Source: CALVGQ01 sp964370435
GTDB lineage: Bacteria > Bacillota_I > Bacilli_A > Erysipelotrichales > Erysipelotrichaceae
Reading direction: 5' to 3'
NCBI GenBank assembly: GCA_964370435.1
Contig: CAYJJG010000007.1
Coordinates: 13,981-77,980 of the forward strand
Length of the DNA stretch: 64,000 bases
The position numbers and the translations under genes were made by a program. Below are positions 8,488 through 16,156 of this stretch, one piece after another. Every line of letters begins with the position of its first letter. Within the stretch, counting starts at the first letter, position 1. The notes beneath the pieces were generated by a model that was not told the origin of the DNA, made no database searches, and was given only the letters and a program-made list of their open reading frames with translations.

Positions 8488-9797
8488 GCCTTCACCCCCT
8501 TAAGTACCTCAATTACTTTATCCATTTCTTCTTTCGTATTAACCTCCGTTACACACCATAAAAGATGTTTATCATCAAGAGCTAATCCTCCAAGAATACC
8601 CTCTTTTTGTAATAAACTTAATATTTCACTAGTATCCACTGGTGATGTTGTAACAAACTCATGGAAAAAAGGATGATCATGAATCGCTTCATACCCTATT
8701 TTAGCCAATTCATTTCGTAAATAGGTAGCCTTGCTATGACATAGATTAGCCACTTTTTCTAGCCCTTTAAAAGATAAAAGCGCCATATAAACACCAGCAG
8801 TTAGTGCACAATGTGCTTGATTACTACAAATGTTACTCATTGCCTTTTCACGACGAATATGTTGTTCCCGCGCTTGTAATGTTAATACAAAAGCTCGTCT
8901 ATTTTCTTTATCCTTAGTTTCTCCTACAATTCTCCCTGGTAACTTTCTAGTTAGTTTTTCACTACAACACATATAACCAAGATAGGGTCCTCCAAAATTA
9001 AGTGCCATACCTAATGGCTGTCCTTCTCCTACTGCTATATCTGCACCCCATTCTCCAGGTGTCTTAACAGTAGCCAAAGCTATAGGATTACATCCCATGA
9101 TTACTTTTGCTTTGCTTTCATGACTTAAAGTCACTATTTCATCATAATTAGATAAATTACCATAGTAATTAGGTTGTTCTATATAAACACAGCTTACTTC
9201 TTCATTAAGTAATGTTTTTAAATGAGCAATATTATCTACACCACTATTTTCTTCAATCATCACTACTTCCATCTCGTTACCAAAACAATAGGTTTTAATC
9301 GTTTCTATAACTTGCGGATTCGCTACACTGGATACTAATACCGTGTTTTTCTTTCTTTCTTTACACATAGCTACAGCTTCAGCAGCTGCAGTTGCCCCAT
9401 CATATACCGAAGCATTCGAAGCATCCATACCAGTAAGTTCACACATCATTGTTTGGTATTCAAACATAGCCTGTAATATCCCTTGACTAATTTCAGCTTG
9501 ATAAGGAGTATATGCTGTTAAAAACTCTTCTTTATTAACAATGCTTTTTAAAGCTGCTGGAATATAATGACGATAAGCTCCAGCTCCTCTAAATATCGTA
9601 GGAAATACTTTATTTTTATTAGCTAAAGTTTCCATCTTTTTTAATACTTGATACTCACTTAAAGAACTATCTAAATTAAGTTCTTTTAATAGAACCGATT
9701 CAGGAACATCCTTAAATAAAGCATTAAAATCATTTAAACCTATTTCATTTAACATTATTAAAGCATCATCTTTTGTATTAGGACTATATTTTGTCAT
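8484..9797 (-). CDS. gcvPA: glycine dehydrogenase (decarboxylating) subunit 1
   Basis: A 437-residue first half of the split P protein. It opens with the typical YSPNTKDDALIMLNEIGL segment and contains FRGAGAYRHYIPAAL, TAYTPYQAEISQG and the GEGQPLG/FGGPYLG motifs. It forms a heterotetramer with GcvPB and lacks the PLP lysine, as expected for this half. It begins 8 nt after gcvH ends and overlaps gcvPB. The preceding ribosome binding site is weak (AGGT), so expression may rely on coupling to gcvH. Confidence 0.97.
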   Translation of the reverse strand: MTKYSPNTKDDALIMLNEIGLNDFNALFKDVPESVLLKELNLDSSLSEYQVLKKMETLANKNKVFPTIFRGAGAYRHYIPAALKSIVNKEEFLTAYTPYQAEISQGILQAMFEYQTMMCELTGMDASNASVYDGATAAAEAVAMCKERKKNTVLVSSVANPQVIETIKTYCFGNEMEVVMIEENSGVDNIAHLKTLLNEEVSCVYIEQPNYYGNLSNYDEIVTLSHESKAKVIMGCNPIALATVKTPGEWGADIAVGEGQPLGMALNFGGPYLGYMCCSEKLTRKLPGRIVGETKDKENRRAFVLTLQAREQHIRREKAMSNICSNQAHCALTAGVYMALLSFKGLEKVANLCHSKATYLRNELAKIGYEAIHDHPFFHEFVTTSPVDTSEILSLLQKEGILGGLALDDKHLLWCVTEVNTKEEMDKVIEVLKGVKA

Positions 9798-9805
9798 AGC
9801 AGTAC

Positions 9806-10183
9806 CTATAAAGTTTCAATATAAGCTACATATTCTTCAGCACTTAATAGTTCTTCAAAAGCACTAACTTGATCTACCTTAATCATCCACGCATGATAAC
9901 AATCTTCATTAATTTTTTCTGGACTATCTAATAATTCTTCATTAACTTCACAAACAACTCCACTTACCGGTGAAATCAAATCAGATACAGCCTTTACCGA
10001 TTCAGTATCTCCAAAATTACTCTCTAAAGTTACTTCTTCACCTACTTCAGGAAGATTCACAAAAACAATATCCCCCAGAGCATCTTGGGCATAATCACTT
10101 ATACCGATAGTTACGACATTGTCACCATCAACTTTTACCCATTCATGGGATTTGGTGTACTTCAGTTCTTTTAAAATATTCAT
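9806..10183 (-). CDS. gcvH: glycine cleavage system H protein
   Basis: A 125-residue lipoyl carrier protein. The lipoylation site is Lys64 in GDTESVKAVSDL, within the standard hammerhead fold; SHEWVKV near the N terminus and the C-terminal SAEEYVAYIE are typical of the family. It shuttles the aminomethyl group from P to T protein and electrons to Lpd. AGGAGAG lies just ahead of the ATG, the strongest site inside the operon, fitting a carrier needed in excess. It follows gcvT by 11 nt. Confidence 0.97.
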   Translation of the reverse strand: MNILKELKYTKSHEWVKVDGDNVVTIGISDYAQDALGDIVFVNLPEVGEEVTLESNFGDTESVKAVSDLISPVSGVVCEVNEELLDSPEKINEDCYHAWMIKVDQVSAFEELLSAEEYVAYIETL

Positions 10184-10194
10184 TTTTCTCTCTC

Positions 10195-11286
10195 CTATAT
10201 TTTCTTTTTCTTATAAAATGGTAAAGCCACTACTTCTGCCTCTACTCTACGCCCTCTTACATCTGCATACACCACGCTATTTATTGTTGATTGTGCAACA
10301 GCTACATAAGCCATAGCTACAGGATAGCCTAAATAGGGGGCATGTGTTCCTGATGTAATAGTACCTACCTCTTTACCTTCATAGTAAAGCGGCATATTTT
10401 CACGAAGAATTCCTCTCCCTAAAACTTTTAATCCTACTCTAATTTTTTTAGGTTCACCTTTTTCAATTAAGGCGTTTTTACCTACAAACTCTTCCTTATC
10501 CATTTTTACAAAACTACTTAATTTAGCCTCTAGTGGTGTAATGCTATCACTCATTTCATGACCGTATAATGGCATAGCTGCTTCAAGCCTTAAAGTATCC
10601 CGTGCTGCTAATCCACATGGTATTAAACCAACTTGTTGACCAGCATCAATTAATAGATCCCATAAAGCTTGTGCATCTTTATGATCACAGTATAATTCAT
10701 ATCCATCTTCGCCAGTATATCCTGTTTTCGATATTACACAGGGCATTAACTTAATGTTTCCATTAAAGTTAGCACTATAATATTTTATAGGTAACATTTC
10801 TTCTTCACAGACCTTTAGAAGAATAGTTTTTGCTAAAGGACCCTGTATAGCAAGCTGCGCTACCTTATCACTAATATCATCTAGTTTTACTTCATCAATA
10901 ATTTTGGTTTGCATCCATGCATAATCTTTACTACGATTAGCAGCATTCACTACAATAAAATAATGTTCCTCTTTTATTTTATAGACAATCAAATCATCGA
11001 CTATGCCACCTTCATCATTCAACATCAAACTATAACGTGCTTGTCCATCAACCAAAGTTGAAAAATCATTGCTCAGCAGTTGATTTAAGTAGACTAATGC
11101 TTGCTTTCCACTTACAATAATTTCTCCCATATGACTTACATCAAATAGTCCACATCGCTCTCTTACTGCTTTATGTTCCTCAATAACGCCTGTTGGATAT
11201 TGAATTGGTAATTGATACCCTGCAAAATCTACCATTTTACCTTGATGTTCAAGATGTTTTTCATAAAGCGCTGTTTTTAAACCCAT
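10195..11286 (-). CDS. gcvT: aminomethyltransferase (T protein)
   Basis: A 363-residue tetrahydrofolate-dependent T protein that releases ammonia from the aminomethyl-GcvH intermediate and makes 5,10-methylene-THF. Visible are MVDFAGYQLPIQY, GLFDVSHMGEI with the conserved Asp, GYTGEDGYELYC, LRLEAAMPLYGHE and the C-terminal barrel (TSGTHAPYLGYPVAMAYV). The frame is open 30 nt further upstream to 11316, but GGAGGGAGG sits correctly only for the ATG at 11284-11286, and the extra residues would come from riboswitch-platform sequence. It is the first gene of the operon, directly downstream of the glycine riboswitch. Confidence 0.96.
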   Translation of the reverse strand: MGLKTALYEKHLEHQGKMVDFAGYQLPIQYPTGVIEEHKAVRERCGLFDVSHMGEIIVSGKQALVYLNQLLSNDFSTLVDGQARYSLMLNDEGGIVDDLIVYKIKEEHYFIVVNAANRSKDYAWMQTKIIDEVKLDDISDKVAQLAIQGPLAKTILLKVCEEEMLPIKYYSANFNGNIKLMPCVISKTGYTGEDGYELYCDHKDAQALWDLLIDAGQQVGLIPCGLAARDTLRLEAAMPLYGHEMSDSITPLEAKLSSFVKMDKEEFVGKNALIEKGEPKKIRVGLKVLGRGILRENMPLYYEGKEVGTITSGTHAPYLGYPVAMAYVAVAQSTINSVVYADVRGRRVEAEVVALPFYKKKKI

Positions 11287-11304
11287 AATTTCCTCCCTCC
11301 AATT

Positions 11305-11495
11305 AAAAAAGCACAAGACTAAAAAATCTCATGCCTCTGTCTTTCACCTGAAAGATTCTTTCTTACGAAATTGCCTCATCGGTGTGCTTTTGCACTTTCC
11401 AGAGTTTCGTCCAAATCCGGTCCTTTTGCCTGAAAGTTTATGCAATTATTTTCCTCTTCGGCTCCTAAATAAAAACAGGTATCTCCCGGATCTAT
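11305..11495 (-). ncRNA. tandem glycine riboswitch with expression platform
   Basis: On the minus strand two glycine aptamers lie head to tail. The first, about 11410-11490, starts with CGGGAGATACCTG and has GGAGCCGAAGAGG and CTTTCAGGCAAAAGGACCGG. The second, about 11331-11407, has the P1 arms CTCTGG and CAGAG, then ACACCGATGAGG and CTTTCAGGTGAAAGACAGAGG. The motif, tandem order and place before gcvT are classic. Downstream, TGTGCTTTTTT (complement of 11305-11315) can pair with AAAAGCACA inside aptamer 2 (complement of 11383-11391). This would give a terminator-like alternative excluded when glycine is bound, that is, an ON switch. The alternative pairing is inference. Confidence 0.93.
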
Positions 11496-11522
11496 CTTAC
11501 GAATTACGATTTATTTACCATT

Positions 11523-11550
11523 ATCATACCATGTTTTAGCTTCAAAACAA
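11523..11550 (-). promoter_or_regulatory. promoter of the gcv operon
   Basis: On the minus strand TTGTTT, a 16-nt spacer and TATGAT lie about 30 nt upstream of the first glycine aptamer. The position fits a sigma-A promoter whose transcript begins with the riboswitch. The -35 matches the consensus only partly. Confidence 0.5.
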
Positions 11551-11577
11551 TCAATTTCTTAAAATTTTATACTTGAT

Positions 11578-11600
11578 AAAAAAAGCACAAATTTGTGCTT
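11578..11600 (-). terminator. terminator of the FMN_bind-like lipoprotein gene
   Basis: A perfect palindrome GCACAAATTTGTGC (11585-11598) is followed in the minus direction by a run of seven T. It ends the lipoprotein transcript upstream of the gcv promoter. The rest of the gap between gcvT and the lipoprotein gene is filled by the riboswitch and promoter. Confidence 0.85.
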
Positions 11601-11609
11601 TAATTGTTT

Positions 11610-12083
11610 TTACTTTGCTTCGTTGATTGCTTTATTAATCGTTTTAATATAGCCTTCAACATTAATAGTTACCGATGACATTAAATCTTCATTAACTACT
11701 TTTCCATCAGCAAGTTCAACAGCATCAATACCGTTATCTACAATATACTGCTCTAACGTTTCCACTTGTTGATACCATGGGGCTACCGCATCTTCTGATA
11801 ATTTATAGTCATCCTTTAAATCTCTTTTAGATTCATTCTCATAGATTTCATCAATATAAACATCAGTAATTTTACCCTCACTAATTACAACATCAACTAT
11901 AGGCGTACCAAAACTAGTTTCTTCTCCTAATACATCAATAGCTTCTTTAGTTGCATTAGCATTAGGTGTTATAGTTGGACTCATTGTTGGTGAAGTTGTT
12001 GGTGTAACTTCACTTCCTGACATCGAACAGCTACACCCTACAAGCATTAGTGATAATAACATCAATAAACTTATTTTATACAT
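11610..12083 (-). CDS. lipoprotein with a degenerate FMN_bind-like domain
   Basis: A 157-residue lipoprotein with signal MYKISLLMLLSLMLVGC (Cys17), a Thr/Pro linker (about 25-45) and one alpha/beta domain. The order GTPIVDVVISEGKITDVYIDE, a Lys/Asp-rich helix, W-containing QVETLEQYIVDNG and DLMSSVTINVEGYI resembles the extracellular FMN-binding domains of Gram-positive lipoproteins such as the PplA family. The usual acceptor motif SGAT is replaced here by MSSVT, so covalent flavinylation is doubtful. The gene is monocistronic, with a strong GGAGG site and its own terminator. A link with the nearby rnf/apbE genes is only a suggestion. Confidence 0.65.
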   Translation of the reverse strand: MYKISLLMLLSLMLVGCSCSMSGSEVTPTTSPTMSPTITPNANATKEAIDVLGEETSFGTPIVDVVISEGKITDVYIDEIYENESKRDLKDDYKLSEDAVAPWYQQVETLEQYIVDNGIDAVELADGKVVNEDLMSSVTINVEGYIKTINKAINEAK

Positions 12084-12133
12084 AGACTACCTCCTAAAAC
12101 TATTATGGATAGCTATTTTATAACAATACCTTA

Positions 12134-12817
12134 TTATTTTTCTTTTAATATTTTTTGGATTTTTTTGTATTCAGGCATATAAAAACCAATTACCTCATAA
12201 AAGCGCTTTGAATGATTAGGCACTATCATATGTGCATACTCATGTAACAACACATAAATTAAACACTCCATCGGCATATAAATAAGATTAACATTCAAAG
12301 TAATTTTCGCCTTTTTTGGTATACAGCTCCCCCATTTACTAGTCATTTTACGAAAGGAAACAGTAGGATGCGGCAAGCGATAATCGTCCATGATGGCATT
12401 AAATTTATCTTGATATGGAATTATGTATCGAAGTAGTTCTTTTTTTACTAAGTTTTCAAATATAATTTGAGCTTGATTTTCTTCTTTTACCCATAAAACT
12501 ATTTTATCTTCTTCTATCTTTATAGCATTTTTAGTAGCCTTAACTATCTGAAGTTCCTTTATTTCTCCCAGGTATTGTATCTTACTTTGGTTTACTCCTT
12601 TATTTTCCTGTAGTTTATTCTTGTTTTTAACACGATCATTAGCACTTAAAATCCATTGTTTCTTACTAACAATAAAGTTTTTTATTTGTTCCTCAGGTAC
12701 GTGTGGATGAGCACTAATCATTAAAACATTACCAGTTTTAATACGAAGATACATATTTTTTATTTTCTTGTGCTCTATTTCAACAATAAACTCTTCTGTG
12801 TCTAATTTAATTTGCAT
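12134..12817 (-). CDS. YgjP-like metallopeptidase domain protein (DUF45)
   Basis: A 227-residue cytosolic protein of the YgjP/SprT-like M48-related family. The zinc site is LLHEYAHMIVPNHSKRFYEV (HExxH plus a downstream His), preceded by KMTSKWGSCIPKKAKITLN, the conserved KWGSC segment of the family. These proteins are predicted metal-dependent proteases; their substrates are not well known. The frame extends 18 nt further to 12835, but AGAGGGTGGGG fits only the ATG at 12815-12817. It lies downstream of degV on the same strand, with a hairpin between them. Confidence 0.88.
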   Translation of the reverse strand: MQIKLDTEEFIVEIEHKKIKNMYLRIKTGNVLMISAHPHVPEEQIKNFIVSKKQWILSANDRVKNKNKLQENKGVNQSKIQYLGEIKELQIVKATKNAIKIEEDKIVLWVKEENQAQIIFENLVKKELLRYIIPYQDKFNAIMDDYRLPHPTVSFRKMTSKWGSCIPKKAKITLNVNLIYMPMECLIYVLLHEYAHMIVPNHSKRFYEVIGFYMPEYKKIQKILKEK

Positions 12818-12835
12818 AACCCCACCCTCTTTCAT

Positions 12836-12862
12836 AAAAAAGGAACACCACGGTGTACCCTT
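12836..12862 (-). terminator. terminator of degV
   Basis: On the minus strand GGTACACC / GGTGTTCC form a stem with one mismatch and a 2-nt loop, followed by six T. It lies just after the degV stop codon and just before the YgjP-like gene. Confidence 0.75.
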
Positions 12863-12863
12863 A

Positions 12864-13709
12864 TTACTTTATAATCCTTTTAACTCTTCCAAAACAAAAT
12901 GTTCCTGGTCCAGTATGAGACATAATAACTGGATGCATTGCTACTATCTCAGGTTTTATTTGATACTTTTCAAAAATATCTTGTTGTAGCTTTAAAGAAA
13001 CATCCATAGCATCACCATCTACTATATACCAAGCATAGTCCTCTTTATTTTGAATATCTTTTAAGCAGGCATCAATACCAATTTGATATGCTTTCTTGGC
13101 TGTTCGTACTTTATCATATACATCAATAGCACCATCTTCTACTTTTAATATAGGAAATATTTTAAGAAGATTAGCTAATGCTGCAGCTGAAGAAGAAATA
13201 CGTCCACCACGTTTTAAATAAATAATATCACCAGGTATTAATACAGCCCATAATTGTGATTGTTCTTCAAATAGAGTTTTAATTTCTTGTACAGTCATTC
13301 CTAAATCAATTGCTTTTTGTATCTCTTTACAGACATGTTGTTGTGGATAACAAACTTGTTTTATATCTAATACGGTAACTCGTCCTTTGTACTCTTCCTT
13401 AGCAAGCATAAAAGCATTGGCATAACTTCCACTTAACTTAGAAGAAACTGGAACATAGATTAATTCTTCTGCTTCTAATAAGGCTTTATCCCAAACACGT
13501 GTTATTTCACCTATAGAAGGCTGGCTTGTTTTAACAGTAGCCCCTTCTCTCATTTTTTTAATAAAGCTATCACGCTCAATATCAACAGCCTCTAAATATT
13601 CTTTATCATCAATAGTAATAGGTAAACGAACAACATCTAATCCTAATGCTTTTTCTTCTTCTAGTGTTAAATCGGCACCTGAATCCGTCACTACTTTAAT
13701 TTTTAACAT
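12864..13709 (-). CDS. DegV family fatty-acid-binding protein
   Basis: A 281-residue DegV protein. It begins with VVTDSGADLTLEEEKAL and contains KTSQPSIGE, PVSSKLSGSYANA and a GRISSSAA segment, all typical of the family that binds fatty acids and, in FakB proteins, presents them to the kinase FakA. No fakA is in the window. The start has GAGGTGG at the right distance and a good promoter upstream. Whether it acts as FakB in phospholipid synthesis cannot be read from this locus. Confidence 0.92.
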   Translation of the reverse strand: MLKIKVVTDSGADLTLEEEKALGLDVVRLPITIDDKEYLEAVDIERDSFIKKMREGATVKTSQPSIGEITRVWDKALLEAEELIYVPVSSKLSGSYANAFMLAKEEYKGRVTVLDIKQVCYPQQHVCKEIQKAIDLGMTVQEIKTLFEEQSQLWAVLIPGDIIYLKRGGRISSSAAALANLLKIFPILKVEDGAIDVYDKVRTAKKAYQIGIDACLKDIQNKEDYAWYIVDGDAMDVSLKLQQDIFEKYQIKPEIVAMHPVIMSHTGPGTFCFGRVKRIIK

Positions 13710-13726
13710 AAGCCACCTCGCAGATT

Positions 13727-13754
13727 ATTATAACATACCAAGTTATAAACTCAA
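13727..13754 (-). promoter_or_regulatory. promoter of degV
   Basis: On the minus strand TTGAGT, a 16-nt spacer and a perfect TATAAT lie about 20 nt upstream of the degV start codon. Confidence 0.65.
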
Positions 13755-13968
13755 TAGAATTCCTTATCATCTTATAATAATCTTTTTAGGCGATAAAAAG
13801 GTATTCTTTTTTTACTTCTATTAGGATTATTTACTTATCCAATTTACTTTATTAAAATGCAAATATTACTTATTAATAGTACATAAAATAGTAGTTACTA
13901 CTCTTCTTTTATACTATAATTTCAAAACTATCACTATATCCACTTAATATAAAATACATTATTTTCTA

Positions 13969-13997
13969 TTGACATATTAGGTCTACAAATGTAGAAT
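13969..13997 (+). promoter_or_regulatory. promoter of the blaI-type/M56-M23 operon
   Basis: A perfect TTGACA (13969-13974), a 17-nt spacer and TAGAAT (13992-13997) make the best sigma-A promoter in the window. The first operator lies over the spacer and -10, so repressor binding would block polymerase. Confidence 0.85.
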
Positions 13998-14020
13998 AAA
14001 GTTAGGTCTACAGATGTAGA
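13982..14020 (+). promoter_or_regulatory. twin operators for the BlaI-type repressor
   Basis: Two near-identical palindromes, TCTACAAATGTAGA (13982-13995) and TCTACAGATGTAGA (14007-14020), lie 25 bp apart centre to centre. Each contains the TACA...TGTA dyad recognised by BlaI/MecI-family repressors. One covers the -10 region; the other covers the expected transcription start and ends 12 nt before the start codon. Autoregulation by the next gene follows by analogy. Confidence 0.85.
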
Positions 14021-14032
14021 ATGGAGGTAAAT

Positions 14033-14386
14033 ATGAAATTAACCACTACAGAAATTAGCTTTATGAACTTAATTTGGAAAAACGAACCACTTTCATCAAC
14101 AAGTTTAGCTTCTTTATGTTTACAACAATTTGGATGGAAAAAATCAACAGCATACACCTTTCTTAAAAGACTTCAAGAACGTGGAGTTTTGATTAATCAA
14201 AATGCAGTTGTAACCTCTAAGATATCGAAAGAAGAGGTACAAAGAATACAAAGCAATGAAATAGTTAGACATTCTTTTGATGGTTCTTTACCGCAGTTTG
14301 TAACAACCTTTCTTTCAGATAAAAAGCTTAGTAAACAGGAAATTAAAGAATTAAGACAATTAGTAAATCAATTGGAGGAACAATAA
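14033..14386 (+). CDS. BlaI/MecI-family transcriptional repressor
   Basis: A 117-residue winged-helix repressor. The N-terminal helices LTTTEISFMNLIWKNEP and the recognition region KKSTAYTFLKRLQERGVL match BlaI, and the C-terminal helices (SKQEIKELRQLVNQL) are the dimerisation part where BlaR1-induced cleavage occurs in relatives. An ATG at 14021 is in frame, but GGAGG at 14023-14027 fits the ATG at 14033, so the shorter start is given. It lies 2 nt upstream of the M56-M23 sensor gene and is probably autoregulated through the twin operators. Confidence 0.93.
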   Translation: MKLTTTEISFMNLIWKNEPLSSTSLASLCLQQFGWKKSTAYTFLKRLQERGVLINQNAVVTSKISKEEVQRIQSNEIVRHSFDGSLPQFVTTFLSDKKLSKQEIKELRQLVNQLEEQ

Positions 14387-14388
14387 CC

Positions 14389-15735
14389 ATGAATCAATTA
14401 TTTATAACTTTCGCTGAATTATCAATAAAATTAAGTGTAATCATAATAGTGTTGCTTATTATTAGACAATGCACTCCTAAACTTCCTAAAATATTTCATT
14501 ATTCATTGTGGTGTTTTGTATTATTAGGAATGATTCCATTTAGTTACACTTCATCTGTTAGTATACAAAACATTCCACTACATATTGAAGAAGTATTGTT
14601 TCAAAGTAATATACATGCTGATGCACTAGTTCAAGAAGTCAATGGGTCTTCTATTACAATGGTTGATATTGTTAGTGCACTTTGGTTAAGTGGTATTGTC
14701 TTATTTGGTTTATTTTATTTAATTAGTTATTTACGCATTAAAAAAATAACTCGATTCGCAATTAGACGAGAAATTGATGTATTTGAATCTGACGAAATAA
14801 CTTCACCCTTCCTTTTTGGATTGTTTCATCCAAAAATCTATTTACCTACTACTATAAATGATGAAACCCGAGAACACATTCTAGCTCATGAATTAATGCA
14901 TAAACATCGCAAAGACTACCTTACACAATGTATTGCTAATATTATCTTAGCCCTTAACTGGTACAATATAATTATTTGGATAGGCTATTATTCCTTTATT
15001 CAAGATTTAGAATTCTCTTGTGATGAGTGTGTTCTTAAAGAAAGAGGATTAAACTATAAGTCCAATTTTGCTCACTCTATTCTAGATATGGTACAGTATC
15101 ATAACTTTATGGCATTAAGTCTTAAATCTTCAAACACTAAAAAACGCATAGTACACATCCTTAACTACCGTAAACCTTCCGTAAAAATTAGTTTACTTTG
15201 TCTTATATTAGGACTTTGTCTAAGCATTCCTTTATTATCACAGCCTGAAATAATATCAGCAGAACCAATTTTACCTCATCAAGCAGATGATTCTACTTCA
15301 TCTACCTTAAATACAGCCTTGCCAACAGAAATACAGCAAGAAACTACTATTAATGATGAAGAAAGCTTAAATTTTACTAGCCCTATGAATGATTATGCTG
15401 TAACTTGTGGATGGTTATGTTATGAAGGTCATTATGCTTATGATATTAGATCAGAAGTTGATAACGCTAAAATCTATGCAGTCGAAGATGCAGTTGTTCA
15501 AGTTGCAGGATATGATGAAGTATTTGGCAATTACATAATACTTGAGCATAGCGGTGGCTACACTTCGTTTTATGGTCATTTATCTAGCATTAATGTAACA
15601 AGTGGTGATTCAGTTAAACAAGCTGATATCATCGCTAGTCAAGGCGCTACAGGACAAACTGCTGGAGATCACTTACACTTCTATATTACCAAAGATAATG
15701 TAGTCTTAGAAAATTCTTTAGAGCTCACCCAATAG
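14389..15735 (+). CDS. M56 (BlaR1-type) membrane peptidase fused to M23 peptidase domain
   Basis: A 448-residue protein. The N-terminal half is a BlaR1/MecR1-type M56 metalloprotease with about four membrane segments and the zinc site H167-E-x-x-H171 in HELMHKHRKDYL, with the third ligand expected in the EFSCDE segment (Glu208/Asp212). After a membrane segment near 270-290 and a Ser/Thr linker, the C-terminal 110 residues form an M23 peptidase domain with ligands His348 and Asp352 in GHYAYD and His430 (with His428) in GDHLHF. In BlaR1 this place is taken by a penicillin-binding sensor domain. Here a cell-wall endopeptidase-like domain is outside the cell, possibly sensing or cutting peptidoglycan. 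Combined M23/M56 proteins exist in Bacillota, but their ligand is unknown. Confidence 0.9.
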   Translation: MNQLFITFAELSIKLSVIIIVLLIIRQCTPKLPKIFHYSLWCFVLLGMIPFSYTSSVSIQNIPLHIEEVLFQSNIHADALVQEVNGSSITMVDIVSALWLSGIVLFGLFYLISYLRIKKITRFAIRREIDVFESDEITSPFLFGLFHPKIYLPTTINDETREHILAHELMHKHRKDYLTQCIANIILALNWYNIIIWIGYYSFIQDLEFSCDECVLKERGLNYKSNFAHSILDMVQYHNFMALSLKSSNTKKRIVHILNYRKPSVKISLLCLILGLCLSIPLLSQPEIISAEPILPHQADDSTSSTLNTALPTEIQQETTINDEESLNFTSPMNDYAVTCGWLCYEGHYAYDIRSEVDNAKIYAVEDAVVQVAGYDEVFGNYIILEHSGGYTSFYGHLSSINVTSGDSVKQADIIASQGATGQTAGDHLHFYITKDNVVLENSLELTQ

Positions 15736-15748
15736 TGAGCTCTTTTTT
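15720..15748 (+). terminator. terminator of the blaI-type/M56-M23 operon
   Basis: A perfect GAGCTCAC / GTGAGCTC stem (15721-15742) followed by seven T; the gene's stop codon is in the loop. Confidence 0.92.
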
Positions 15749-15857
15749 ATTATTATACGATAGTACACTATATAAAACTATTATGCAATTAATATTATTA
15801 AACAAAGCATATTCTATAATTGAGATAACTCAGGATAACTAATTAAGCTATTATAAA

Positions 15858-15912
15858 CAAAAAATGACTTTTATTTCTGTCTTTAGACAAAATATTTAGA
15901 AGTCATTTTTAA
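15858..15912 (-). terminator. terminator of tRNA-His
   Basis: The arms AAAAATGACTT and AAGTCATTTTT enclose a second small stem (GTC...GAC), with T-runs on either side. In the minus direction it lies directly behind the tRNA. Confidence 0.7.
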
Positions 15913-15920
15913 TTTCTTAA

Positions 15921-15997
15921 TGGGGCGACTGAGGGGAATCGAACCCCCGAATGTCAGAGCCACAATCTGATGTGTTAACCACTTCACCACAACCGCC
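15921..15997 (-). tRNA. tRNA-His (GUG)
   Basis: The minus strand folds as a complete tRNA. The acceptor stem is 8 bp including the extra G(-1):C73 pair that marks tRNA-His. The D-arm is GTGAAGTGGTTAACAC and the anticodon loop of CAGATTGTGGCTCTG has anticodon GTG. The T-arm is GGGGGTTCGATTCCCC and the CCA end is encoded. It stands alone between convergent and divergent genes. Confidence 0.97.
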
Positions 15998-16156
15998 ATG
16001 TCTTTCGTAGCGATATTTATTATATCTTATAGATGTGTATTTGTAAATAGATAATTAGAAATTTATTATATTTAAGATTAATATTAATTTAACTAAGTTT
16101 TCATAATAGTAGGACTTTTAATTCTTTGGATAATATATAAAGTAGGAGGTTCAACG

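Larger units (their letters stand above)
13710..14032. other. intergenic region between degV and the blaI-type gene
   Basis: This gap of about 320 nt holds the degV promoter on the left and the repressor promoter with two operators on the right. The middle (13755-13965) is very AT-rich, with T-runs and no convincing reading frame or RNA motif. Confidence 0.7.

Noticed and set aside
11287..11316. longer gcvT start at 11316
   Set aside because: It would translate riboswitch-platform sequence and lacks a ribosome site; GGAGGGAGG fits 11286.
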